In this document: positions 22,189 to 30,085 of the stretch, in pieces | Numbering within the stretch: position 1 is the stretch's first letter | Layout: each line of letters starts with the position of its first letter | From: Streptomyces sp. 3214.6 | GTDB lineage: Bacteria > Actinomycetota > Actinomycetes > Streptomycetales > Streptomycetaceae | Direction: 5' to 3' | NCBI RefSeq assembly: GCF_900129855.1 | Contig: NZ_LT670819.1 | Coordinates: 4,030,001 to 4,094,000 of the forward strand | Length of the DNA: 64,000 nucleotides | Notes under the pieces: generated by a model | Database searches by the model: none | Told to the model about the DNA's origin: nothing | Seen by the model: the letters and a program-made list of their open reading frames with translations, nothing else | Program-made: the position numbers and the translations under genes

Positions 22189-22321
22189 GGGCCTCGGCAC
22201 CTCCTGGTTGCTCTGCGTGATTGCGCTGCGTTGCGTTACTGGCTGCGCTGCATTACTGGCCGGCTTCACCGACCGGGTCTACTGATCAGCCTTACCAACC
22301 GGTACGGGTCACTCAACGACA

Positions 22322-22355
22322 CGAGGCCGCCCCCGATCACTCGGGGACGGCCTCG
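22322..22355 (-). terminator. Terminator after rpmG
   Basis: CGAGGCCG + CCCCGA pair with TCGGGG + CGGCCTCG, forming a long stem 15 bases beyond the rpmG stop. Confidence 0.75.
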
Positions 22356-22369
22356 CATACGAGCCTGAT

Positions 22370-22534
22370 TTATCGCGTCTCGCGGTGCGCGGTGTGCGCG
22401 TTGCAACGCGGGCAGTGCTTCTTCATCTCCAGTCGGTCCGGGTTGTTACGCCGGTTCTTCTTGGTGATGTAGTTCCGCTCCTTGCACTCCACGCAGGCCA
22501 GCGTGATCTTCGGGCGGACGTCGGTGGCAGCCAC
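22370..22534 (-). CDS. rpmG: Ribosomal protein L33 (zinc-binding form)
   Basis: 54 residues from a GTG with AAGGAG seven bases upstream. Two Cys pairs, ACVECKERNY and HCPRCNAH, make this the zinc-containing (C+) paralogue; many streptomycetes also carry a Cys-free paralogue induced on zinc starvation. It is followed by a terminator and preceded by two tRNA genes on the same strand. Confidence 0.95.
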   Translation of the reverse strand: MAATDVRPKITLACVECKERNYITKKNRRNNPDRLEMKKHCPRCNAHTAHRETR

Positions 22535-22622
22535 AGGAGTGCTCCTTGACGAACGGATAGGACGATTTACGCATAGAAGAGTAGCCGATCGAAGGACCGA
22601 CCCCACAATCGGCTACTGTCAG

Positions 22623-22695
22623 TAGCGGTGACCGGACTTGAACCGGTGACACAGCGATTATGAGCCGCTTGCTCTACCGACTGAGCTACACCGCT
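22623..22695 (-). tRNA. tRNA-Met (CAT anticodon, elongator)
   Basis: A 73-nt cloverleaf with acceptor AGCGGTG/CACCGCT, D-arm TAGCTCAGTCGGTAGAGCA, anticodon loop CTCATAA and T-arm ACCGGTTCAAGTCCGGT. The fully paired first base pair fits an elongator, not an initiator. Confidence 0.95.
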
Positions 22696-22742
22696 TTGAT
22701 GGGATCAGGTCCCGCCTTGCGACGGGAACCTCACCCACCAGA

Positions 22743-22814
22743 GCCCCAATACGGAATCGAACCGTAGACCTTCTCCTTACCATGGAGACGCTCTGCCGAC
22801 TGAGCTATTGGGGC
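22743..22814 (-). tRNA. tRNA-Thr (GGT anticodon)
   Basis: A 72-nt cloverleaf with acceptor GCCCCAA/TTGGGGC, D-arm TAGCTCAGTCGGCAGAGCG, anticodon stem TCTCC/GGAGA around ATGGTAA and T-arm TACGGTTCGATTCCGTA. Together with tRNA-Met and rpmG it forms a small translation cluster. Confidence 0.95.
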
Positions 22815-23071
22815 GAGCGATGAAGACATTACACGGTCCGCGGCCGTTCACCCAAATCCGTTTCACGAGGCCCTACGGGGCCGCCGAGAGGGCCGTTTCC
22901 CCAAGGTCCCGGCGGTCTCCTGAGCCCCTCCGACACGTCCGACCACACCGGTATGACTATTGCGCTCCTCCCCGCCCGTCCCGAACCGCCGTCCTAGGCT
23001 CGACTCACTCTGCGTGATCTTGCGTTCCCGCGCGATCTCGTACGACACAGTCGCCGAGCCCCTGGAGCGCG

Positions 23072-24388
23072 ATGCCCGACAGCCAGCCGCAACCGCCCCC
23101 CTCGTGGTCGTCGTGGTCGTCCTGGTCGCCCCAGTCGTCCCGGTCGTCCTGGTCCGGTGCTTCGGGAGACTCGCCGGACCCGGCCCCCCTCCTGCTGTGC
23201 GGGGCGCGTCTGACGGACGGCCGGACCGTGGACGTACGGCTGGGCCGCGGGCGCATCGAGGCGGTCGGCACGGCCGGCAGCCTGACCGTGGGCCCGGCGA
23301 CCGGCCAGTCCCCCGGCGGCACGCGCCTGGACCTCGGGGGCTACCTCCTGCTCCCCGCACCCGCCGAGCCGCACGCGCACGCCGACACCGCGCTCACGGC
23401 CGACACCGACGGCCCCGTCTCGTATGCCCCTCTGGACGTCCAGCGTCGTGCCACGGAGGCCGCGCTGCTGCAGCTCGGCCATGGCGCGACGGCGCTGCGC
23501 GCCCATGTGCGCGTGGGCGACGTCCAGGGCCTCGGCGCGCTGGCCGCCGTACTCCAGGCCGGGCGTTCGCTGCGCGGGCTCGTCGAGCTGACGGCGGTGG
23601 CGGTTCCCCGGGTGCTGACGGGGGCAGCGGGAGCGGACGGGCTCGCGATGCTGCACGACGCGGTGAAGATGGGCGCGTCGGTGGTGGGCGGCTGCCCGGA
23701 CCTGGACCCCGATCCGACGGGCTACGTGGAGGCCGTCCTGGAGGTCGCCGCCGAGCACGGTTGTCCCGTCGACCTGCACACCGACGCCGCCGACCCGGCG
23801 CGTCTCGCCCGCCTCGCCGCGATGGCCGGCGGTCTGCGCCCCGGCGTCACCCTCAGCCCCTGCGGCGGCCTCGACCGCCTTGCCGCCGAGACGGCCGGCC
23901 GAGCCGCCGGCCAACTGGCCGCCGCCGGCGTGACGGTGGTCTGCCTCCCCCAGGGCGGCTGCGGCTCCGCCCCACACCGGGGTGCGGCACCCGTACGGCT
24001 GTTGCGTGCGGCCGGGGTGCGGGTGGCGGCCGGCAGCGGGGCGTTGCGGGACGTCTCCAACCCGGTCGGCCGCGGCGACCCTCTGGAGGCGGCCTACCTG
24101 CTCGCCTCCCGCCACGGCCTGCGCCCCGAGGACGCCTACGACGCCGTGAGCACGTCCGCACGGGCCGCTCTGGGCCTGCCCGAGGTCCGCGTGGAGGCGG
24201 GGTTCCCGGCCGACCTGCTGGCCGTCCGCGGCGACCGGCTGGCGGGTGTCCTGTCGCTGGCGTACAGCCGGATCGTGATCCACCGGGGGCGCGTGGTGGC
24301 CCGCACGAGCGCGGTCCGCGAGTACCGCAACTCGACGGCCACAACGGAGTTGGGCCTGCCGAGGCAGGGTCGGGGGGACCTTTCGTAG
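23072..24388 (+). CDS. Cytosine-deaminase-like amidohydrolase, probably inactive
   Basis: 438 residues. After a Ser/Trp-rich, disordered start of about 40 residues the protein follows the amidohydrolase (cytosine deaminase) fold: a small beta-sandwich (DVRLGRGRIEAVG), EPHAHADT with the HxH metal pair, and the barrel. Beyond that the expected ligands are altered: the segment equivalent to HCDE reads HTDAA, the TASH-like His is replaced in LSPCGG, and the final Asp of the HDD-like motif is replaced in AAGSGALRD. It is probably a non-catalytic or functionally shifted member. Confidence 0.7.
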   Translation: MPDSQPQPPPSWSSWSSWSPQSSRSSWSGASGDSPDPAPLLLCGARLTDGRTVDVRLGRGRIEAVGTAGSLTVGPATGQSPGGTRLDLGGYLLLPAPAEPHAHADTALTADTDGPVSYAPLDVQRRATEAALLQLGHGATALRAHVRVGDVQGLGALAAVLQAGRSLRGLVELTAVAVPRVLTGAAGADGLAMLHDAVKMGASVVGGCPDLDPDPTGYVEAVLEVAAEHGCPVDLHTDAADPARLARLAAMAGGLRPGVTLSPCGGLDRLAAETAGRAAGQLAAAGVTVVCLPQGGCGSAPHRGAAPVRLLRAAGVRVAAGSGALRDVSNPVGRGDPLEAAYLLASRHGLRPEDAYDAVSTSARAALGLPEVRVEAGFPADLLAVRGDRLAGVLSLAYSRIVIHRGRVVARTSAVREYRNSTATTELGLPRQGRGDLS

Positions 24389-24554
24389 AACGCCGCGGCC
24401 GCAGAGGACGGCGAGGACGGTGAGGACGGCAAGGACGCAGAGGAGTTGGGGCCGCGGCCCAGCCGGAAGGGGCGTTTTTGGGGTTCGGGGATACGGGCGG
24501 GGTCTGGCCGAAGTCATGCGGCGGACGGGGCTGTCCGGGCGTACGGTCGGAAGC

Positions 24555-25211
24555 ATGCGCATTGTCATCGCTGGTGGACATGGTCAGATCGCGCTGCGGC
24601 TGGAGCGTCTGCTCGCCGCGCGCGGAGACGAGGTCGCGGGGATCGTCCGCAAGGCCGAGCAGGCCGACGACCTGCTGGCGGCCGGTGCCGAACCGGTGGT
24701 CCTGGACCTGGAGTCGGCGTCCGTCGAGGAGGTCGCGGAGCGGCTGCGCGGCGCGGACGCGGCGGTGTTCGCGGCGGGCGCGGGCCCGGGCAGCGGGACG
24801 GCCCGCAAGGACACGGTGGACAGGGGCGCGGCGGTGCTGTTCGCGGACGCCGCGGTCCGGGCGGGTGTACGGCGCTTCGTGGTCGTGTCGTCGATGGGCG
24901 CGGACGCCGATCACCAGGGCGACGAGGTGTTCGACGTCTATCAGCGCGCCAAGGGCGAGGCGGACGCGTACGTGCAGGGCCTGGGCTCCCTCGACTGGAC
25001 GATCCTGCGGCCGGGCGCGCTGACGGACGACGCCGGCACCGGTCTGGTTCGCCTGGAGGCCCATACGGGCCGTGGTCCCGTCCCGCGCGACGACGTGGCG
25101 GCCGTGCTGGCCGAGCTGCTGGACACCCCGGCGACGTCCGGCCTCACCCTGGAGCTGATCAGCGGCTCGGCTCCGGTGTCGGTGGCGGTGAAGGCGGTGG
25201 CGGGGAACTGA
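24555..25211 (+). CDS. NAD(P)H-binding protein, atypical SDR
   Basis: 218 residues from the ATG; upstream open codons are Gly/Arg filler. A Rossmann motif IAGGHGQIALRLERLL opens the protein, followed by GADAAVFAAGAGPGSGT, FVVVSSMGAD and DWTILRPGALTDD, the pattern of the NmrA/YhfK-like sugar-epimerase relatives. The substrate is unknown. It is the second protein of this class in the window, not a close copy of the first. Confidence 0.82.
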   Translation: MRIVIAGGHGQIALRLERLLAARGDEVAGIVRKAEQADDLLAAGAEPVVLDLESASVEEVAERLRGADAAVFAAGAGPGSGTARKDTVDRGAAVLFADAAVRAGVRRFVVVSSMGADADHQGDEVFDVYQRAKGEADAYVQGLGSLDWTILRPGALTDDAGTGLVRLEAHTGRGPVPRDDVAAVLAELLDTPATSGLTLELISGSAPVSVAVKAVAGN

Positions 25212-25233
25212 GGGCAGCCGCGCGCCACCGGCG

Positions 25234-25464
25234 CTAGAAGAGAGGCAGCTGTCCCGGGAACTCCGGGACTGTATATCCGTCCAACGACGGCTGGGCGGCG
25301 CCGAGTTGCGCCGTCCTGCGGGAGCCGGGGCAGGAGACGAGCTCCCCACTCTCGCGCGCGCCCGGCGGGTCGTGCCGGGCGAACCGTCCGGCGACCACGG
25401 CGATCTCGCGACGACACTCGGGGCAGGTTCTACGACGGCTGGACGTGCCGGACGTGCTGGACAT
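25234..25464 (-). CDS. Small Cys-motif protein, conserved in Streptomyces
   Basis: 76 residues. RTCPECRREIAVVAGRFARH and a later VSCPGS resemble a small zinc ribbon, with a basic middle and a hydrophobic end (VPEFPGQLPLF). The function is unknown; a nucleic-acid or protein-binding role would be guesswork. It is convergent with the oxidoreductase and divergent from the next small gene. Confidence 0.6.
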   Translation of the reverse strand: MSSTSGTSSRRRTCPECRREIAVVAGRFARHDPPGARESGELVSCPGSRRTAQLGAAQPSLDGYTVPEFPGQLPLF

Positions 25465-25562
25465 GGGGCCAGTCTGCCCCAGTGGGCCACGCGGGTATCC
25501 CGTGGCGGGACGCGCCCCGCTCGCCGCGCGGAAGTGCGGTCGCCTGCTTAGCATCCGTACAC

Positions 25563-25862
25563 GTGGCACATACCTTCGAGGAACTCGTGGAGAAGCAGCG
25601 CGCGGCCGACGAGGCACACGCGAGGGTCGAAGAGCTGCGGGACGCGTACGGCGCGCCCACGGCCACCCCCTGGTCGGAGATCCAGACCGACACCTACGAA
25701 ACCGCCTGGCGTGCCTGGCGCGACCTCGCCCGCGACGTCCAGGCCGCGGTGACCGAGTACGCCAAGGACGAGAACAAACCGCGTACCGACGTCGAGGCGG
25801 AGGTGAAAAGGGCGGGGAAGCCACCGGGAGACAGCTCGGAAACATCGCCCGCGGGAGAGTAG
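25563..25862 (+). CDS. Small helical protein of unknown function
   Basis: 99 residues from a GTG giving MAHTFEELVEKQRAAD; the longer open frame upstream overlaps the divergent gene's control region. It appears all helical and charged, with a central WSEIQTDTYETAWRAWRDLA segment and a disordered Lys/Glu/Ser tail. No family is recognised. The stop is followed within 30 bases by a long C-tract and then a terminator. Confidence 0.6.
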   Translation: MAHTFEELVEKQRAADEAHARVEELRDAYGAPTATPWSEIQTDTYETAWRAWRDLARDVQAAVTEYAKDENKPRTDVEAEVKRAGKPPGDSSETSPAGE

Positions 25863-25892
25863 GGCGAGTGAAGCGCGGTCGCCCCGCGCCCT

Positions 25893-25921
25893 CCCCCCCC
25901 CCCCCCCCCCCCCCCCCCCCC
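25893..25921. repeat. Homopolymer of 29 C
   Basis: An uninterrupted run of 29 cytosines lies between the stop codon of the preceding gene and its terminator. It is outside any gene. It may be a genuine slippage-prone tract or an assembly or base-calling artefact. Confidence 0.8.
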
Positions 25922-25934
25922 GCACACACGAAGA

Positions 25935-25972
25935 AACCCCTCCATCCTGCGTTTCCGCAGTACGGAGGGGTT
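25935..25972 (+). terminator. Terminator before the tRNA-Tyr remnant
   Basis: AACCCCTCC pairs with GGAGGGGTT around an inner CTGCG/CGCAG stem. It ends the preceding gene, just outside the left end of the integrated element. Confidence 0.75.
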
Positions 25973-25977
25973 CCCTC

Positions 25978-26037
25978 TCTCAGCGTGGCGGCGCCAGGAT
26001 TCGAACCTGGGAAGGCTGAGCCGGCAGATTTACAGTC
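25978..26037. repeat. attL: 60-bp direct repeat with tRNA-Tyr 3' remnant
   Basis: These 60 bases are identical to 45687-45746. On the minus strand they contain the 3' part of tRNA-Tyr, from the anticodon loop through the T-arm (GGTTCGAATCC) to the discriminator base at 25986, but no 5' half. The repeat marks the left boundary of the integrative element and the site of recombination. Confidence 0.9.
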
Positions 26038-26369
26038 CCCCGTTGAATCCGCAGCGCGGTAGCGCCTGACCTGCAAGAAAACGGCCCACCTAGGGCAAGC
26101 CCCCGTGCGGCGTCCACGCCTCGTCCACAGACGGCCGGAGGGCAGGCTTCAACGGTCACCTGATGCAGGACTGACGATGCCCAGTCCGCCACAAGCCAAG
26201 AGGGCTGCACCCGACCACCGGCTCCGTACCGCGTCCGCGCCGACGATGTCGAGCCCCAGCCGAATGGGTTCCGCACCACCTTATTTACACACGACCCAAA
26301 GCGCACGATGCTGCTGTCGTGTGTCGATCACGTTGATAGCGTGGCTACCAACTCTCTGGGGGTGAGGGG
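26038..26369. other. Left arm of the element, no gene
   Basis: No convincing gene. It holds a 19-bp candidate integrase arm site (described separately) and, near its right side, the presumed promoter region of the cargo operon, for which no clear -35/-10 pair was found. Confidence 0.6.
26111..26129. promoter_or_regulatory. Candidate integrase arm-type site, left
   Basis: CGTCCACGCCTCGTCCACA contains CGTCCAC twice, 11 bp apart, and recurs with one mismatch, in the same orientation, at 45554-45572 near the other end. Flanking placement around the attachment core suggests arm sites for Int or Xis. Confidence 0.45.
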
Positions 26370-26582
26370 ATGGGGTGGGCAGCAGGGCCCTTCGTTGCGG
26401 TACTTGCGGCACTGTCCGTATACGGAGGGGTGCGGCTCGTCCACGACGTACGCATGTGGCGCGCGACGAGCCTCTCGGCAACGGGTGAAACGAGGGCCAC
26501 GGACGGCGGATGAAAAGTGAGCCACTCTGCGATCTCTTGATCATCCTGACTTCACTGGTGCTGAGGTCGGGAGGAAGAGAGG

Positions 26583-27848
26583 GTGATCCACGTGGAGGAC
26601 TGGGCTGAGATCCGCCGCATGCACCGGGTGGAGGGGCTGTCGGCTCGTGCGGTGGCCCGTCAGCTGGGGATCTCCAGGAACACCGTGCTGCGGGCTTTGG
26701 CCTCGGACCGTCCGCCGCGGTATCGGCGGGCGCCGAAGGGCTCGGCGGTGGACGCGGTGGAGCCTGCCGTGCGGGAGCTGCTGAAACAGACGCCGACGAT
26801 GCCCGTGACGGTGATCGCGGAGCGGATCGGCTGGGAGCGGGGGCTGACGATTCTGCGGGAGCGGGTGCGTGAGCTGCGGCCGGCTTATCTGCCGGTGGAC
26901 CCCGTCTCGCGGACGGTCTATGAGCCGGGTGAGCTCGCGCAGTGCGACCTGTGGTTCCCGGCCGTGGACATCCCGCTCGGTTACGGCCAGAGCGGGCGGC
27001 CGCCGGTGCTGGTCATGGTGTCCGGTTATTCGCGGGTGATCACGGCTCGGATGCTGCCCTCACGGCAGACGGGCGATCTGATCGACGCCCACTGGCGGCT
27101 GCTGACCGCTTGGGGAGCCGTGCCGAAGATGCTGGTCTGGGACAACGAAGCCGGAGTCGGCAAGGGACGCCTGACCAGCGAGTTTGCCGCGTTCGCGGGC
27201 CTGCTCGCCATCCGGGTGCACCTCTGCCGGCCCCGGGACCCGGAGGCGAAGGGCCTGGTCGAGCGCGCGAACGGCTACCTGGAGACCAGCTTCCTGCCCG
27301 GCCGCCTCTTCTCCGGCCCGGACGACTTCAATGCCCAGCTGACCGCCTGGCTGCAGATCGCCAACCGGCGCCATCACCGCGTCATCGACGCCCGGCCGAT
27401 CGACCGTTGGGAGCGCGACCGGGCGTCGATGCTCGCCATCCCGCCCGTCGGCCCGCCCCACTGGTGGCCGCTTCGCACCCGTCTGGGCCGGGACCACTAC
27501 ATCCGCGTCGACACCAACGACTACTCCGTCCACCCCCGCGCGATCGGCCACATCGTCACGGTGCACGCCGACACCGAGGAGATCACCGTGACCTGCGGCG
27601 ACGACCTGGTGGCCCGTCATGCCCGCTGCTGGGCCAGGCATCAGAGCCTGACCGACCCCGAGCACGCCGCGGCGGCCCGGAACCTGCGCGGTGAGGTGAT
27701 CCACCAGCAGGCGGCCCGGGCGGCCACCGCCAGGGCCGCGGCCCTGGCCCCCGACAGCCTCGGCATCGAGGTCGAACAACGCGAGCTGGGCACCTACGAC
27801 CGCATGTTCACCCTCATCGAGGGCGGCGGCGGGAAGGAGGACACCTGA
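26583..27848 (+). CDS. istA: IS21-family transposase IstA
   Basis: 421 residues from a GTG with GGGAGGAAGAG upstream. An N-terminal helix-turn-helix (LSARAVARQLGISRNTVLRAL) precedes the RNase H-like DDE core: first Asp in AQCDLWFP, second in VWDNEAGVGK, Glu in GLVERANGYLETSF. The C-terminal beta-rich domain begins near YSVHPRAIG. It catalyses the cut-and-join steps at the IS ends. The stop overlaps the istB start (TGATG). Confidence 0.93.
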   Translation: MIHVEDWAEIRRMHRVEGLSARAVARQLGISRNTVLRALASDRPPRYRRAPKGSAVDAVEPAVRELLKQTPTMPVTVIAERIGWERGLTILRERVRELRPAYLPVDPVSRTVYEPGELAQCDLWFPAVDIPLGYGQSGRPPVLVMVSGYSRVITARMLPSRQTGDLIDAHWRLLTAWGAVPKMLVWDNEAGVGKGRLTSEFAAFAGLLAIRVHLCRPRDPEAKGLVERANGYLETSFLPGRLFSGPDDFNAQLTAWLQIANRRHHRVIDARPIDRWERDRASMLAIPPVGPPHWWPLRTRLGRDHYIRVDTNDYSVHPRAIGHIVTVHADTEEITVTCGDDLVARHARCWARHQSLTDPEHAAAARNLRGEVIHQQAARAATARAAALAPDSLGIEVEQRELGTYDRMFTLIEGGGGKEDT

Positions 27849-28708
27849 TGGCCCCAACCACCGCCCCCGCGAAAACACACCCTCCCACCGCGGACGCGGC
27901 CGGCGCGGCCAAGCCCGACGGCCAGAGCGCCCGCACGGGCCGGCAGACCGCCGCCGACCTGGCTTTCCTCGCCCGTGCCATGAAGGCCCCGGCCCTGCTG
28001 GACGCCGCCGAGCGCCTGGCCGAACGCGCCCGCACCGAATCGTGGACCCACACCGAGTACCTGGTCGCCTGCCTGCAGCGCGAGGTCTCCGCCCGCGACT
28101 CCCACGGCGGCGAGGGCCGCATCCGCGCCGCCCGCTTCCCCGCCATCAAGACCATCGAGGAGCTCGATCTCACTCATCTGCGTGGTCTGACGCGCCAACA
28201 ACTCGCACACCTGGGAACATTGGACTTCATAGCGGCCAAAGAGAACGCCGTCTTCCTGGGACCGCCGGGCACCGGCAAGACCCACCTGGCGACCGGACTC
28301 GCCGTCCGGGCCTGCCAGGCCGGCCACCGGGTCGCGTTCGCCACCGCCGCCCAGTGGGTCGACCGCCTTGCCGCCGCCCACCAGAGCGGCCGGCTCCAAG
28401 ACGAACTGGTCAAGCTCGGCCGCTACCCGCTGATCGTGATCGACGAGGTCGGCTACATCCCGTTCGAGGCCGAGGCCGCGAACCTGTTCTTCCAGCTCGT
28501 CTCGAACAGATACGAGAGAGCCAGCGTGATCGTCACCTCGAACAAACCCTTCGGACGCTGGGGAGAGACCTTCGGCGACGAGACCGTCGCCGCCGCCATG
28601 ATCGACCGACTCGTCCACCACGCCGAGGTCCACTCCCTCAAAGGCGAGTCCTACCGCATGAAGGGCCGCGAACTCGGCCGCGTCCCCACCGCCACCGACA
28701 ACGACTGA
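27848..28708 (+). CDS. istB: IS21-family AAA+ helper ATPase IstB
   Basis: 286 residues. An Ala/Pro-rich N-terminal stretch of about 35 residues precedes the AAA+ domain: Walker A FLGPPGTGKTHLA near residue 140, Walker B LIVIDEVGYIPF, and sensor region VIVTSNKPFGRWGE. IstB selects and remodels target DNA for IstA. It is translationally coupled to istA by a one-base overlap. Confidence 0.93.
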   Translation: MAPTTAPAKTHPPTADAAGAAKPDGQSARTGRQTAADLAFLARAMKAPALLDAAERLAERARTESWTHTEYLVACLQREVSARDSHGGEGRIRAARFPAIKTIEELDLTHLRGLTRQQLAHLGTLDFIAAKENAVFLGPPGTGKTHLATGLAVRACQAGHRVAFATAAQWVDRLAAAHQSGRLQDELVKLGRYPLIVIDEVGYIPFEAEAANLFFQLVSNRYERASVIVTSNKPFGRWGETFGDETVAAAMIDRLVHHAEVHSLKGESYRMKGRELGRVPTATDND

Positions 28709-29561
28709 CGAACAACCGAGGCCGCACAGTGGCTCACGATTGAACCGTTCGAACTGGTCCCAAATTCAGCCGTTGCCGACAGAGCCAGGGGGCCACCCGC
28801 GAGCAACCTCCCGAAGAACTCCTCAAAGACGCCTATCGACAAGCCCTCCGCTCCGTCGACGACAGCGCATGGTTGGCCGCCGAAGATGTCGTGACCGGCA
28901 CCCTCTCAGCGCTGCAATCACGTTGGGAGCTAGTCAGCCGTCGAACTCCGCCTGCGTCGTATCCGCACGACAGGCCGAATCGCCAAGGAGTCGAGAAGCC
29001 TCGGTTCATCGGTCGAGCCACTACTCCACCTGCGGCACTCGATCTGCTGGCTCAAGCCCGCGCTGGCCTCGATGAGGCCGCCACCCGCGCGGACCCCAAT
29101 GAGCGGTTCGCCACAGCCCATCTGGCAGCCTTGCGGGCTGCTGCGGCCGTGCTCGCCGCACGTGGACGCCCCGAACCCTCCCCGGGCCAGAAGCGAGCGC
29201 GAATCCGGTCCGCGTGGGAGGTGCTGCCCGACGTCGCCCCCGAACTGGCCGAGTGGAGCGCCTTGTTTGCGGCTGGCGCCCGTCGCAGAGCGCGCGCGGA
29301 GGCCGGGATCACAGGGGCCGCGACCCAGCGCGATGCTGACGATCTTGTTCGCGATGCCAGCATGTTTCTCCGACTTGTAGAACGGATGCTTCCGCAGCTT
29401 CCCGTCACTGACCTGCTGGAGCTCACCGAAAATCAGGACACTGGCGCCGCAGTACGGCACCTCTCTCACGGGTTCGATGAATTGTTCAAAGCACTCGGTC
29501 CTCCACCCCCAGGACTCAACCAACGGCAATCGGTAGCAGGCGGCGGAGGGGGAACAGCGCG

Positions 29562-30026
29562 ATGACGCGAGAAGCATCAGACACCCCGCAGCATGAACAC
29601 ACCGGCCTAGAAATAGCCATGCAATGGGCAGAACTACCCGCCGAACACTTGCAGGTGGCTCTCAAAGCGCTCGAACCTCAACTGCGGCGCGAACACGAGC
29701 TGCGCATGGCCCAGCAGGCGGCCCTCCAACAACTGGAGCTTGAAAGCCTCCGTCTCCAGACCCGGGAGAAGTCTGCCAGCCGATCCCACGCGCTGTTACT
29801 CACGGGCCTGATCGCCGGTTTCCTACTTAGCGCAGGCATGCTCGTAGGGGCTGTCATCGTCGGCATGGAAGGGCACGTGGGCCTGTCTTCCATGCTCTCG
29901 GGGCCAAGCGTTCTAGCTTTGGCTTCTTTGTTCGTACTCCGCCGCTCTGATGTAACCCAGACACGGGCGGTAGCCCGGGCCCAGGCCGCCGCCACATCGC
30001 AGGCCGCCCAGCCCCCTCTCCCGTGA
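29562..30026 (+). CDS. DUF2335-like membrane protein of the cargo operon
   Basis: 154 residues; the ATG overlaps the HEPN stop by four bases. An N-terminal, strongly helical, probably coiled-coil stretch (residues 25-70, LRREHELRMAQQAALQQLEL) leads into two membrane spans (LLLTGLIAGFLLSAGMLVGA and PSVLALASLFVL). The layout, cytoplasmic helix then two C-terminal spans, resembles DUF2335 proteins, but the match is by pattern only. The stop overlaps the downstream frame (GTGA), so the three cargo genes were one operon. It may hold a complex at the membrane. Confidence 0.6.
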   Translation: MTREASDTPQHEHTGLEIAMQWAELPAEHLQVALKALEPQLRREHELRMAQQAALQQLELESLRLQTREKSASRSHALLLTGLIAGFLLSAGMLVGAVIVGMEGHVGLSSMLSGPSVLALASLFVLRRSDVTQTRAVARAQAAATSQAAQPPLP

Positions 30027-30085
30027 GGCTTCAACTGAACTTTGTTAATCTATTAATCAGATATAAGCGGCACATAGGGGCACAA

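Larger units (their letters stand above)
26473..28781 (+). mobile_element. IS21-family insertion sequence, 2309 bp, target duplication GAGCC
   Basis: istA and istB lie inside terminal inverted repeats that can be aligned over about 64 bp: outer ends TCTCGGCAACGG and TGTCGGCAACGG, and an inner block GTGAGCCACT-TGCG--CTC at identical spacing. Directly outside are the 5-bp direct repeats GAGCC (26468-26472 and 28782-28786), the expected IS21 target duplication. The insertion interrupts the HEPN gene. Both transposition genes look complete. Confidence 0.88.
26370..29565 (+). pseudogene. Membrane-anchored HEPN protein (SAV_6107 type) split by an IS21 insertion
   Basis: The ATG follows GGGTGAGGGG. 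The 5' part encodes 34 residues with one membrane span (PFVAVLAALSVYGGVRLV) and stops at the transposon. Removing the IS and one 5-bp target copy joins it in frame to 28787-29565, giving one protein of 293 residues: membrane anchor, ~80-residue helical linker, then a domain like the SAV_6107 HEPN family (LLAQARAGLDEA, IRSAWEVLPDVAPELAEWSA, RDASMFLRLVERML). The Rx4H motif RFATAH, the RNase motif of many HEPN proteins, is intact. The 3' part alone could start at TTG 28873. Its stop overlaps the next gene by ATGA. Confidence 0.75.

Noticed and set aside
25986..26037. A second functional tRNA-Tyr at the left end of the element
   Set aside because: Only the 3' part is present; there is no 5' acceptor strand, D-arm or complete anticodon stem.
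26517..28737. Shorter IS boundaries at the inner GTGAGCCACT repeats
   Set aside because: No target duplication flanks these positions; the outer TCTCGGC/TGTCGGC ends are flanked by perfect GAGCC repeats.
30023..30085. AIPR start at the GTG that overlaps the previous stop
   Set aside because: It is possible by coupling, but it adds 21 residues unlike the family; the GTG at 30086 has a good AGGGG. Kept only as an alternative.
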